A stretch of DNA of 64,000 nucleotides from DASUFI01 sp036274635. Lineage in GTDB: Bacteria; Planctomycetota; B15-G4. The notes below the pieces were generated by a model, which saw only the letters and a program-made list of their open reading frames with translations, was not told the DNA's origin and searched no databases. The stretch spans positions 1 through 64,000 of the forward strand of contig DASUFI010000217.1 of the NCBI GenBank assembly GCA_036274635.1. The letters are read 5' to 3'. Shown here in pieces: positions 8,816 through 16,932 of the stretch. Made by a program: the position numbers and the translations under genes. The first letter of the stretch is position 1; each line of letters opens with the position of its first letter.

Positions 8816-9286
8816 TCAGGCCGCCTGCGCCTGCGCGCCTCCCGCGCGGGCGAGGCGCGAGATGGCCGCGTAGGCCGCGGCACCCGCCATGCCCGCCGCG
8901 ATGTCGCGCAGCGTGTCGCCGCCCGCCGAGGGACCGAGCACGCCGTGAATGCGCGCCATGACGCACTCGGCGAACTCCCACAGGACCGCGACCGTGGTCG
9001 TGAGCGTCACGATGCCCACGGCGCGGACCAGCGCCCGCGTGCGACCGCGCAAGGTGTCGAGCACCGGCCCGAGCGCCACGCCGACGAGGTGCGCCACGGC
9101 CAGCCCGCCCAGCATGTGCGTGGCCACGTTGAGGGGTGCCCAGTTCACCGCGGGGCCGATGCGAGCCCGCAGCACCAGGTGGCCGAGGAGGACGGTGGCG
9201 GGAAAGGCGGCGGCGCGCAGCAGCGGCAGGCGGACGTTCACGGAGGGCTCCCGGGGAATCCGTGCATCAACCGCGCTGCGGGTCAT
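8816..9286 (-). CDS. small multi-pass membrane protein (DUF2238/YjdF-like)
   Basis: 156 residues from ATG at 9286 with about four membrane segments (AAAFPATVLLGHLVL, ATHMLGGLAVAHLVGVAL, AVGIVTLTTTVAVLWEFAECV, LRDIAAGMAGAAAYAAI). The helix pair containing WEFAECV followed by GDTLRDIAAGMAGA resembles the WEIxEF...DTxxDxxAD pattern of the YjdF/DUF2238 family. That resemblance is weak. It lies between the iron permease-like gene (63 bp away) and modC. Function unknown. Confidence 0.55.
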   Translation of the reverse strand: MTRSAVDARIPREPSVNVRLPLLRAAAFPATVLLGHLVLRARIGPAVNWAPLNVATHMLGGLAVAHLVGVALGPVLDTLRGRTRALVRAVGIVTLTTTVAVLWEFAECVMARIHGVLGPSAGGDTLRDIAAGMAGAAAYAAISRLARAGGAQAQAA

Positions 9287-9335
9287 GGGTGATGCGGCCG
9301 GACGATGTCGCGGAGCCGACCCGGTCCCGGGCCGC

Positions 9336-10406
9336 TCAGCCCAGCGCCCGCACCGCGTGCGCCTTGATGACGAGGTGCACGGTCGCGCCCGGCTGCAGGC
9401 CCAGCGCCGCGGCGGCCCGGCCCGTCACCTTGGCCACCCACTCCTCGCCGCCTGCCTCGATGCGCACGAGGACATGGGCGCCCAGCGGCTGCAGCATCGC
9501 GACGCGGCCCGCCAACACGTTCTGCGCGGAGATGCGGCCGGGCGGGTCGACGGCCAGCAGGATGTCCTCGGCGCGCACGGCCACGCGCGCCGGCAGCGGG
9601 AAGCCGGGCGTGGCGGCCATCACGAGCCGGCAGCCGCGCGCCGTGCGCAGCGTCAGCGCGCCGCCATCGGGCGGTCCTTCGGCCACGACGTCCAGCAGGT
9701 TCTCGGCGCCCAGGGCCTCGAGCGCGCCGAGCACCTCGGCCGAGGCGAAGACGTCGCGCGGCGCTCCCTGCGCCACGATGCGCCCGGCCTCCAGCACCAG
9801 CACGTGCTCGGCCAGCGCCGCGACCTCGTGCGGGTCGTGCGTGACCATCAGCATGGGTACGCCGGTGGCGCGCGGCAGCGCGGCGAGGAAGGGCACGATG
9901 CGCGCGCGCAGCGGGCGGTCGACCGCGGCCAGCGGCTCGTCCAGCAGCAGCACGTCCGGGTCGGAGGCCAGCGCGCGCGCCACGGCCACGCGCTGGCGCT
10001 CGCCGCCGGAGAGCGCGGCGGCGCGGCGCGCCAGCAGCGGCTGCAGGCCCAGCACCTCGACGGCGCGCTCCAGCGCGTCGCCGCGCGCACGCTCGCGGCC
10101 CGCGCGGCTGGCGGCGGCCCGCCGCGCGAACTCGAGCTGGCCGCGCACCGAGAGATGCGGAAAGAGCGCTGCGTCCTGCGGCACCCAGCCGACGCGGCGC
10201 GTGCGCGACGGCAGGCCGTCCACGCGCCGCCCGCCCAGCACGATCTCGCCGCGCACCTCGGGCCGCAGGCCGGCCAGCGCCTCGAGCAGCGTGCTCTTGC
10301 CCGAGCCACTGGCGCCGAAGAGCGCGGTGGCGGGCGCATCCCAGGCGGCGCGGGCATCGAGCTGGAAGTCCCCGTAGCGGGCGGCCAGGGCGAAGGAGCT
10401 GCTCAT
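9336..10406 (-). CDS. modC: molybdate ABC transporter ATP-binding protein
   Basis: 356 residues. Walker A is GASGSGKST, the Q-loop region WVPQDAALFPHLSV, the signature LSGGERQRVAVARAL, Walker B VLLLDEPLAAVD and the switch His MVTHDPHEV. A C-terminal TOBE/Mop domain starts at ISAQNVLAGRV, the feature that marks ModC rather than a generic importer ATPase. The ATG at 10406 overlaps the modB stop as ATGA, so synthesis is coupled to the permease. It powers uptake of molybdate (or tungstate) for molybdenum cofactor enzymes. It is the last gene of the mod operon. Confidence 0.92.
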   Translation of the reverse strand: MSSSFALAARYGDFQLDARAAWDAPATALFGASGSGKSTLLEALAGLRPEVRGEIVLGGRRVDGLPSRTRRVGWVPQDAALFPHLSVRGQLEFARRAAASRAGRERARGDALERAVEVLGLQPLLARRAAALSGGERQRVAVARALASDPDVLLLDEPLAAVDRPLRARIVPFLAALPRATGVPMLMVTHDPHEVAALAEHVLVLEAGRIVAQGAPRDVFASAEVLGALEALGAENLLDVVAEGPPDGGALTLRTARGCRLVMAATPGFPLPARVAVRAEDILLAVDPPGRISAQNVLAGRVAMLQPLGAHVLVRIEAGGEEWVAKVTGRAAAALGLQPGATVHLVIKAHAVRALG

Positions 10407-11074
10407 CGCGCCCTCCGCCGCAGCCACACTTCGGCCGCCCAGGTGCTGGCGAGCGCCAAGACCAGCGAGACGCCCGCGAGGAGCAGCGCCTGCTCGTCCT
10501 GGAATTGGTGGATGCGCGCGTAGATGCCGAGCGCCAGCGTCTCGGTGCGGCCCGGGATGTTGCCGGCCACCACCGTCGTGGCCCCGAACTCTCCCAGCGA
10601 GCGCGCGAAGGCGAAGAGCGAGCCGTGCAGCAGGCCGCGCGCCGCGAGCGGCAGCGTGACGCGCGCGAAGACGCGCCAGCGCGAGGCGCCCAGCGTGGCC
10701 GCCACGTGCTCCAGCCGACGCGGCACGCCCGCGAAGGCCTGCTCGGCGCCCAGCACCAGCAGCGGCAGGCTCATGACCGCCGAGGCGAGGGCCGCCGCCT
10801 TCCACGTCAGCAGCACCGGGCCGCCCAGCAGCGACTCCGCCAGCCGCCCGCTGGCTGCGCGCGTGGACAGCAGGCGCAGCAGCAGCAGGCCCACCGCCAC
10901 CGGCGGCAGCACCATGGGCAGCGTGACGAGCACGCGCAGCAGCGTGCGCCCGGGAAACTCGCGCCGCGCCAGCAGCCAGCCCAGTGCGGTGCCCGGCACC
11001 AGCAGCGCGAGCGTGGACACCAGGCCGACCTTGAGGGTCAGGCCGAGGATGTCGAGCAGCGTCGCGCCGTCCAC
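10403..11074 (-). CDS. modB: molybdate ABC transporter permease
   Basis: 223 residues from a GTG start at 11074. About five to six membrane helices. The EAA loop that docks onto the ATPase reads ATLGASRWRVFARVTLPLA, and the segment EFGATTVVAGNIPGRTETL is characteristic of ModB/CysT-type permeases. It sits three bases after the modA stop and overlaps modC by four bases, the usual A-B-C order. Length is normal for ModB. Confidence 0.92.
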   Translation of the reverse strand: MDGATLLDILGLTLKVGLVSTLALLVPGTALGWLLARREFPGRTLLRVLVTLPMVLPPVAVGLLLLRLLSTRAASGRLAESLLGGPVLLTWKAAALASAVMSLPLLVLGAEQAFAGVPRRLEHVAATLGASRWRVFARVTLPLAARGLLHGSLFAFARSLGEFGATTVVAGNIPGRTETLALGIYARIHQFQDEQALLLAGVSLVLALASTWAAEVWLRRRAR

Positions 11075-11077
11075 GCG

Positions 11078-11866
11078 TCAGGGGTTCGGGCGCAGGAAGC
11101 CCAGCGCAGCGGCGCGCTTGAGGAAGACATCGCTGCCCAGCCACTCGACGTAGGCGTGACCGACGTCGTGCCCGCCGTGCACCGCCGCCGCGACGTACTG
11201 GATACCGGCGTCGTCGGCCGGAGGCGCCTGCCACAGCAGCTTGCTGTCCCTGGCCAGGCGCGCGTCGGTCAGGTAGACGAAGGCCGTGTCCACGGTGCCA
11301 GCCTCCACCAGCGCCAGCGCCGCGCGCACGTCATCGGCATGGGTGATGCGCGGCTGCAGGCCGGTCAGGAGGCCCTTCTTCTCCAGGTAGCTGCGCGCGT
11401 ACTTGCCGGCGGGCACGGCCGGGCCGGCCAACGCGATCGACCAGCTGCCCGCGGCCAGCGCGGCGGGGTCGGCGGGCGGTGACGCCAGGTCCTTGCGTCC
11501 GACCATCGCCAGCGTGTTGCCCAGGAAGACGCGCCGCGTCGCGGCGTCCAGCTTGTCCCCGAGGCGATCGAGGTTGGCGGCGTCGGCCGACAGGAAGGCG
11601 TCGAAGTCGCCGCCCTCCTCGATCTGGCGCGAGAGCGTCGACGAGGCCTCGAAGGAGAAGCTGGGCATCACGCCGTGGGCCGTCGCGAAGTCCGTGGCGG
11701 TGGCCGCGAGCAGGTCGCGCAGCGAGGCGGCGGCGGCCACGGTGAGCGTCTCGGTCGGTCTGGGGGGAACAGCCGTCGCGTCGGCGGCCCTGGAGGCCTC
11801 GGCCTCGCCGCACGCGGCGGCGGCGAGGAGCAGGACGGGTGCGAGCAGGCGCTGGACGGCGGACAC
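11078..11866 (-). CDS. modA: molybdate-binding lipoprotein of the ABC transporter
   Basis: 262 residues from GTG at 11866, chosen because GGAG and AAGG lie just upstream and the protein then begins with a lipoprotein-type signal ending LLLAAAAC. The mature protein starts TVAAAASLRDLLAATATDF, the typical ModA N-terminal strand with its oxyanion-binding Ser, continues SSTLSRQIEEGGDFDAFLSA (second binding loop) and ends AAALGFLRP. It captures molybdate outside the inner membrane and delivers it to ModB. The upstream gap from the regulator gene holds a perfect palindrome. Confidence 0.92.
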   Translation of the reverse strand: MSAVQRLLAPVLLLAAAACGEAEASRAADATAVPPRPTETLTVAAAASLRDLLAATATDFATAHGVMPSFSFEASSTLSRQIEEGGDFDAFLSADAANLDRLGDKLDAATRRVFLGNTLAMVGRKDLASPPADPAALAAGSWSIALAGPAVPAGKYARSYLEKKGLLTGLQPRITHADDVRAALALVEAGTVDTAFVYLTDARLARDSKLLWQAPPADDAGIQYVAAAVHGGHDVGHAYVEWLGSDVFLKRAAALGFLRPNP

Positions 11867-11893
11867 GGCCTTCGCGCTCCGGAGGACGGGTAG

Positions 11894-11913
11894 GACTAAG
11901 CCATAGCTTAGTC
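11894..11913. promoter_or_regulatory. 20-bp palindrome in front of modA, probable molybdate-regulator operator
   Basis: Perfect 8-4-8 inverted repeat: GACTAAGC, CATA, GCTTAGTC. It lies in the 74-bp gap between the regulator gene (ends 11941) and modA (starts 11866), 28 bases before the modA start codon. It is AT-richer than its surroundings, and unlike the ModE operator (TATAT-type half sites) known from Escherichia coli. Position and symmetry suggest the site of the adjacent XRE-TOBE protein. Confidence 0.6.
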
Positions 11914-11940
11914 GCCCGCGCGCCCGGCCCGCCACCCTGC

Positions 11941-12390
11941 TCAGCGCACGGCCAGGATCACGTCCGTGGCCTTGATGATGGCCGTGGCCGCCTTGCCGGT
12001 CTTCAGGCCCAGCCGCTTCACGCTGGCCGAGGTGATGACCGAGGTCACGCGCACACCCGGCGCGATCTCGAGGATGACCCGGCTGGACACCGGCCCGACA
12101 TCCACCTCGATGACCTTGCCCTGCAGCGCATTGCTCGCGGACAGCTTCATGTTCTCGACCTCCACGATCTCGATGAACGCGCGGTTGAGCGCCCGTGCCA
12201 GGCGCGCCGCGTGCCGGCCGCCGCCCCGACCGGGCGGCGCTGCCAGCGCGCGCAGCAAGCCGGTCTGGTGACGGCCGGGACGCAGCACGCCCCGCTCCCA
12301 CTTGCTCACCGTGATGGGGTGCACGCCCACCAGCTCGGCCAGCGCCGCCTGCGTGAGGCGGGCGCGGCGGCGCAGGGCGCGGACGTCCAT
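11941..12390 (-). CDS. XRE-type HTH regulator fused to a molybdate-binding TOBE/Mop domain
   Basis: 149 residues. Residues about 5-45 form a Cro/CI-type helix-turn-helix (TQAALAELVGVHPITVSKWE). A linker rich in Ala/Arg follows. From MKLSASNALQGKVIEV the C-terminal 70 residues are a Mop/TOBE domain ending AATAIIKATDVILAV, which binds molybdate in ModE and molbindins. Classical ModE uses a different, LysR-like winged helix, so this is a distinct architecture with the same logic. Placed 74 bp upstream of modA on the same strand with a palindrome between, it is very probably the molybdate-responsive regulator of modABC. Confidence 0.82.
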   Translation of the reverse strand: MDVRALRRRARLTQAALAELVGVHPITVSKWERGVLRPGRHQTGLLRALAAPPGRGGGRHAARLARALNRAFIEIVEVENMKLSASNALQGKVIEVDVGPVSSRVILEIAPGVRVTSVITSASVKRLGLKTGKAATAIIKATDVILAVR

Positions 12391-12455
12391 CGCAGGCTCC
12401 GGGGAGCGGGCGCGGAGTCTAGCAGCCGCGCCCTGGCCGGCGCGCACGGCCACGC

Positions 12456-13391
12456 TCAGGCCGCCGCGCGCGCCTCGCTGGGGGTGACGCGCCGCGTCTC
12501 GCGCGCGCCGCGCCGCAGGAGGACGACGTCGAGCTCGCGGCCGATGGCCGGGCCGCCGAGCGCGCGCAGCAGGTCGGCCACGGTGCGCACCGGCGCGCCG
12601 CCCAGCTGCACGACGACGTCGCCGGCCGCGAGCCCCGCCGAGGATGCCGGCGTCCCGGGCTCCACGCGCCGCAGCGCCACGCCGCGCGGCTCCGCGAGCC
12701 CCGCAGCCCGCGCCGCGGCCGCTGGCAGCAGCACCTCCTCCACCGCCACGCCCAGCCACGCGCGCCGCACGCGCCCGTGCGCCAGCAGCTCGCCGATCAC
12801 GAAGCTGGCCGTGTTGGCCGGCACCGCGAAGCACAGCCCCTGCGCCGGCATGAAGATGGCGGTGGCGATGCCCGTCACGCGCCCGTCCGCATCCAGCAGC
12901 GGCCCGCCGCTGTTGCCGGGGTTCAGCGGCGCGTCGGTCTGGATGATGCCCTCCAGCGCGCGCCCGCCGCGCCCGGGCAGCGTGCGCCCCAGCGCCGAGA
13001 CGATTCCGGCCGTGACGGAGAAGGTGAGGCCGAAGGGCGAGCCCACCGCAGCCACCCAGTCGCCCACGCGCAGGGCGTTGCTGTCGCCCAGCGTCGCGTG
13101 CGGCAGCGGCGCGGCCAGCGGCACGCGCAGCACGGCCAGGTCCGTGGCCGGGTCGTCGCCCAGAACGTCGGCCAGCGCGGTGCGCCCGTCGGCCAGCGTG
13201 GCCTCCACGCCCGTGGCCCCGTGGACCACGTGGCTGTTCGTGAGCGCGAGCCCGTCGGGCGCCACGAGGACGCCCGAGCCGGCGCCGAGCCCCTCGCGCC
13301 CGCCGTGCAGCGCGCGCAGGTGCAGGACGGCGGGACCGACGGCGTCGACGACCGCCGCCACTTCATTGGACAGGGTGCGGAGCATGTTCAT
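12456..13391 (-). CDS. HtrA/Deg-type trypsin-like serine protease with one PDZ domain
   Basis: 311 residues from ATG at 13391; a further ATG follows two codons later. The catalytic triad is visible: His in LTNSHVV, Asp in ATDLAVLRVPL, Ser in NPGNSGGPL. A single PDZ domain (WLGVAVEEVLL to DVVLLRRG) ends the protein. HtrA enzymes normally carry a signal peptide or membrane anchor. None is evident here: the protein begins MNMLRTLSNEVAAVVDAVGP, which suggests a cytoplasmic enzyme, and no clear ribosome site precedes it. An in-frame extension to 13493 adds no convincing signal either. It may degrade misfolded proteins. Confidence 0.85.
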   Translation of the reverse strand: MNMLRTLSNEVAAVVDAVGPAVLHLRALHGGREGLGAGSGVLVAPDGLALTNSHVVHGATGVEATLADGRTALADVLGDDPATDLAVLRVPLAAPLPHATLGDSNALRVGDWVAAVGSPFGLTFSVTAGIVSALGRTLPGRGGRALEGIIQTDAPLNPGNSGGPLLDADGRVTGIATAIFMPAQGLCFAVPANTASFVIGELLAHGRVRRAWLGVAVEEVLLPAAAARAAGLAEPRGVALRRVEPGTPASSAGLAAGDVVVQLGGAPVRTVADLLRALGGPAIGRELDVVLLRRGARETRRVTPSEARAAA

Positions 13392-13465
13392 GGCGGCGGG
13401 AGATAGCACGGGCGCGCAGGGCCGTGAGTGCGGCCCGCAGCCTGCAAGGTCCAGGGTCGCGACGC

Positions 13466-14833
13466 TCAGCTGTCCTTGAGCGACGCGAGCCACTCGTCGA
13501 CCGTCGCGAGCTGCGTCGAGCCGGGCACCTGGCCCAGGACGTCGTGCGCCTCGCTCAAGGCCGCTCGGGCCGCGGCCAGCTGGCTGCGGTCCCGGCCGCC
13601 GTGCAGCAGGCAGACCGCCTGCAGGAACAGGCTCCCTCCGCAGCCCGCGAGGTCGCCGCCCTGCCTGCGCAGCTGCGCCGCCCGCGCCGCCAGGGAGGCC
13701 GCCTGCGACCAGTCACCCGCCGGATTCATGGTCTCCTGCAGGCACCACGCCTGCTCGTGCAGGCTCTGGCCCGCGCCCGCCAGGTCGCCGGCCTGCTCCA
13801 GCAGCGCCGCCGAGCGCGCCAGCAGCTCCACGGCCTGCGCCCACGTGCCGGCGGGATTGACCGACGGCTGCAGGCAGTGCGCCTGGGCGAAGAGGCTCTC
13901 GCCGCACGCCGCCAGGTCGCCGGCCTGCTCGCGCAGCTTCGCGGACCGGGCGAAGAGCGCCGTGGCCTGGATCCAGTCGCCCTTGACGTCGTGGTCGGGC
14001 TGCAGGCACCAGGCCTGCCAGTACAGGCTCCGCGCGCAGCCCGACAGGTCGGGCACCTGCTCCCGGGCGCGTGCCGAGCGCGCGAAGAGCTCCGCGGCCT
14101 GCTTCCAGTCGCGGGAGGTTTGCTCTTGCGGGCCGAGGCACCACGCCTGCTCGAACAGGCTGTCTCCGCTGCCTGCGGCGTCGCCCGCGGCGTCCCGCGC
14201 CTGCGCCGCCCGTCCGTACATCGCGGCCGCGAGCGCCCAGTCGCCGCCGGGCACGAGATCCGGCCTGAGCGACTCGGCCGCGGCGTGCAGGCAGGCGCCG
14301 CGCACCATCGGATCCGCACGCTCGGCGCGCGCCTCGAAGGCCTGCGCCAGGTCGTGGCGCAGCGCCTGCGCCTTCTCGACCCTCCGCGGCTCGACGCGCT
14401 CGCAGAGCCGCGCCAGGGCATTCGCGATGAAGGGGCTCTCGACGCCGTCGCGCTCGATCTGGGCCCTGATCCGCTGGACGTCAGCCGACTCCTTGGACCC
14501 CGCAGCGGCCCAGTTGGCCTGCACGACGTTGTGGATCTGCTCCGCCGTCATGCCGTCCAGCGTGAGCCCCGTGCCCGCCCACGCGCTGGCCTCGTCCGAG
14601 CGCGGATCGATCCGGGCGAGGTCGTCCCACATCCCGAGCTCGATCATGCGCCCCGCGGCCTGCAGGCTGCCGCGCGCGGCGGCGTCGACCAACGCCTTCC
14701 GCTGGAGCACCGGCGCCAGCGTCAGAGCGCGGCGGTAGAGCGCCTCGGGCGATGCGTCCCGGGACTGCGCCACGACGTCCGCCGGGACGAACAGCAGCAG
14801 CGGGATGGCGTGCACCAGCGTCCGCGCGAACAA
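13466..14833 (-). CDS. secreted protein with five 44-residue TPR-like repeats
   Basis: 455 residues from TTG at 14833, chosen because GGAGG lies seven bases upstream and the product then starts with a signal peptide (VHAIPLLLFVPADVVAQ). Residues about 20-200 are helical and unremarkable. Residues about 205-430 are five consecutive units of about 44 residues, each reading roughly GDWxQAxxLFARSAxLREQAGDL followed by xGCGxSLxxQAWCLQP. The helix-turn-helix character and spacing suggest TPR/SEL1-like solenoid repeats with a conserved Cys in each. Such solenoids bind other proteins. Partner unknown. Its start diverges from chrA across 123 bp. Confidence 0.7.
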   Translation of the reverse strand: MFARTLVHAIPLLLFVPADVVAQSRDASPEALYRRALTLAPVLQRKALVDAAARGSLQAAGRMIELGMWDDLARIDPRSDEASAWAGTGLTLDGMTAEQIHNVVQANWAAAGSKESADVQRIRAQIERDGVESPFIANALARLCERVEPRRVEKAQALRHDLAQAFEARAERADPMVRGACLHAAAESLRPDLVPGGDWALAAAMYGRAAQARDAAGDAAGSGDSLFEQAWCLGPQEQTSRDWKQAAELFARSARAREQVPDLSGCARSLYWQAWCLQPDHDVKGDWIQATALFARSAKLREQAGDLAACGESLFAQAHCLQPSVNPAGTWAQAVELLARSAALLEQAGDLAGAGQSLHEQAWCLQETMNPAGDWSQAASLAARAAQLRRQGGDLAGCGGSLFLQAVCLLHGGRDRSQLAAARAALSEAHDVLGQVPGSTQLATVDEWLASLKDS

Positions 14834-14956
14834 GCTCCAGCCTCCGATCGTCCTGGTCCCGGAAGAAGGGATATCGGCCAGCGTGGCTGGACGACTCCAC
14901 TCCCCCCGGACGACGGGCCCCGAGCATCGGCCCGGACGCGTCCGGCGCCACGTACG

Positions 14957-15969
14957 ATGCCGGGCATGGCCGCGCCCCACCACGGCATCCCCTTCCGCGA
15001 GGCCCTGGCCACGTGGGCGCGCATCGGCCTCGAGTCCTTCGGCGGCCCCGCCGGCCAGATCGCCGTGATGCACCGCGTGCTGGTCGAGGAGAAGCGCTGG
15101 ATCTCCGAGCAGCGCTTCCTGCACGCCCTGAACTACTGCATGCTCCTGCCCGGCCCGGAGGCGATGCAGCTGGGGGTGTACGTCGGCTGGCTGCTGCACC
15201 GCACGCTCGGCGGCCTCGTGGCCGGCATCCTGTTCGTGCTGCCCGGCGCGCTGGCCATCCTCGGCCTGTCCATCGTCTACGCCACGTGGCATCACGTGGC
15301 CTTCGTCGAGGGCCTGTTCTTCGGCCTCAAGCCGGCGGTGCTGGCGGTGGTCATCGAGGCCGTCCTGCGCATCGCCCGGCGCGCGCTGGGCAACGCCACG
15401 CTGACCGCGCTGGCGGCGGCGACCTTCGTGGCGCTGTTCTTCTTCGACGTGCCCTTCCCCGTGGTGGTCGTCGGCGCCGCCGCGGTCGGCCTCCTCGGCG
15501 GGCGCGTCGCGCCGGAGCGCTTCGAGTCCCGCGGCACCCATGCGCCGGCGGGCGCCGGCGCGGCGGCCGTGGACGCGATGCTGGACGAAGCGGTCCCGGA
15601 GCACGCGCGCGCCTCGCTGCGCGGCAGCCTGCGCGTCGCGGCCGTCTGGATGGCGCTGTGGTGGACGCCGCTGCTGCTGCTCCTCGCCGTCCGCGGCGTG
15701 CGCGACACCTGGCCATCACGGCCGCGGTCGTGGGCGTCATCCTGAACCTCGCCGTGTGGTTCGCGCTGCACGTGCTGTTCGGTGTGGTCGAGACGCGGGC
15801 CGCCGGGCCGCTGAGGCTGCAGGTGCCGGACCCCGCCACCCTGAACGTGCCGTCCCTCGTGCTGGCGGCGGGCGCGGCCGTGGCGACCTTCAAGTTCCGG
15901 GCGCGCATGCTGCCCGTGCTGGGCATGTGCGCGGCGGCCGGCGCGGTGTGGAGGCTGGCCACGCGCTGA
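14957..15969 (+). pseudogene. chrA: chromate transporter gene with an internal deletion
   Basis: From ATG at 14957 (or 14966) the frame encodes an intact first CHR domain (GLESFGGPAGQIAVMH, MLLPGPEAMQLGVYVG, and a PGALAILGLSIVYA helix). It then enters the second half and runs into a stop at 15745 after VRGVRDT. In another frame, from about 15708 to 15969, the sequence resumes with ITAAVVGVILNLAVWFALHVLF, the end of the second CHR domain, and a normal C-terminal helix. About 150 residues that normally hold the second FGGAYAVLPY-type motif are missing, and the join is out of frame. The product would be a half-transporter at best. A collapsed assembly is the alternative to a true deletion. Confidence 0.75.
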
Positions 15970-16004
15970 GCCGGCGGCGCAGGGGCTTGGGGCGATGTCC
16001 TCCC

Positions 16005-16069
16005 CGCGTCCCGTGAACTGAAGCGACGCATATGCAGTGCACGTGCGTCGCTTCAGTTCATGGGACGCG
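16005..16069. terminator. 26-bp inverted repeat between convergent genes
   Basis: Arms 16005-16030 and 16044-16069 pair over 26 positions with a single G-T mismatch, enclosing a 13-base loop. It lies between the chrA remnant (ends 15969) and the convergent hydrolase gene (ends 16098), where a bidirectional terminator is expected. No T-tract follows, so Rho-independent termination would be atypical. A small mobile or REP-like element is an alternative. Confidence 0.6.
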
Positions 16070-16097
16070 TCCGACCCTCATGGGGCCGAATGGGGGC

Positions 16098-16910
16098 TCA
16101 GCCCCGCGCCGGCCCGGGCAGCGCCAGGAACTCGAGGAGCGCCGCGCTCACCGCGCCGGGCTGCTCCACCGGCGTGAGGTGCCCGGCGTCGCGCACCTGC
16201 ACGAAGCGGCTGCCCGGTACGGCCGCCGCCAGCGCGCGCATCTCGTCGCGGGTCGAGATGACGTCGTGCTCGCCGCAGAGAACCAGGGTCGGCAGGCGCA
16301 ACGCAGCGAGCAGGCCGCGGCTGTCGGGCCGCGCCGCCATGCCGCGCTGCGCGGCGGCGATGCCGCGCGGGTCGGCGCGGAGCATGAGCTCACGCACGCG
16401 CCTCACGACCTCGGGGTCGCGGCGGACACGGTCGGGGGCCAGCAGCCGCGGCAGCATGGCGTCGGCGGCCACGGCCGAGCCCTCCGCGAGCACGCGGTCC
16501 GCCATGGCGAGCCTGCCGGCCGCGCCTTCGGGCGTGTCGGCGGCGGCGCGCGTGTCGATGGCCACCAGCGCGGCGAGCCGCCTGCCGTGGCGCTGGAGGA
16601 AAGGCCAGCCGACGTAGCCACCCATCGAGAAGCCCACGTAGGTGAGCGGCTCGGCGACGTGCAGGGCGTCGAGGATGCCGGCGAGGTCGTCGGCCATGCG
16701 CGCCATGCCCACGCTGCCGTCGGAGACGATGCTGCCGCCGAAGCCGCGGAGGTCCGGGGCGAGGATGCGGGCGTGCGGGGCGAGCGCGGGGACGACCGCG
16801 TCCCACATCGTGCGATCGAAGGGGAAGCCGTGGACCAGCAGCAGCGGCGGGCCGCGGCCCTCGTCGCGGACCGCGAAGCGCTCGCCGGAGACGTCCAGCT
16901 CGTGCAGCAC
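16098..16910 (-). CDS. alpha/beta-fold hydrolase
   Basis: 270 residues from GTG at 16910. The oxyanion region LLLVHGFPFDRTMW, the nucleophile elbow GFSMGG, the acid in LVLCGEHDVIS and the catalytic His in DAGHLTPVEQP are all present and in order, so the enzyme should be active. The overall pattern is that of the small esterase/3-oxoadipate enol-lactonase-like branch (BioH/PcaD type). The substrate cannot be told from sequence, and no catabolic partners lie nearby. It is 22 bp downstream of the di-haem peroxidase gene on the same strand and may be co-transcribed. Confidence 0.85.
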   Translation of the reverse strand: MLHELDVSGERFAVRDEGRGPPLLLVHGFPFDRTMWDAVVPALAPHARILAPDLRGFGGSIVSDGSVGMARMADDLAGILDALHVAEPLTYVGFSMGGYVGWPFLQRHGRRLAALVAIDTRAAADTPEGAAGRLAMADRVLAEGSAVAADAMLPRLLAPDRVRRDPEVVRRVRELMLRADPRGIAAAQRGMAARPDSRGLLAALRLPTLVLCGEHDVISTRDEMRALAAAVPGSRFVQVRDAGHLTPVEQPGAVSAALLEFLALPGPARG

Positions 16911-16932
16911 GGGCCTGCCCGGCGGCCGCGGC

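Noticed and set aside
11078..12301. Upstream extension of modA into the regulator gene
   Set aside because: The extended frame translates to low-complexity residues and skips the lipoprotein signal; GTG at 11866 has ribosome-site support.
12391..12455. Molybdenum-cofactor riboswitch upstream of the mod operon
   Set aside because: The gap is only 65 bases and shows no recognisable Moco RNA structure; an adjacent TOBE regulator explains control better.
13424..14956. N-terminal extension of the chrA frame antisense to the repeat-protein gene
   Set aside because: Homology to ChrA starts only at about 14966; the extension is the shadow of the TPR-like repeats.
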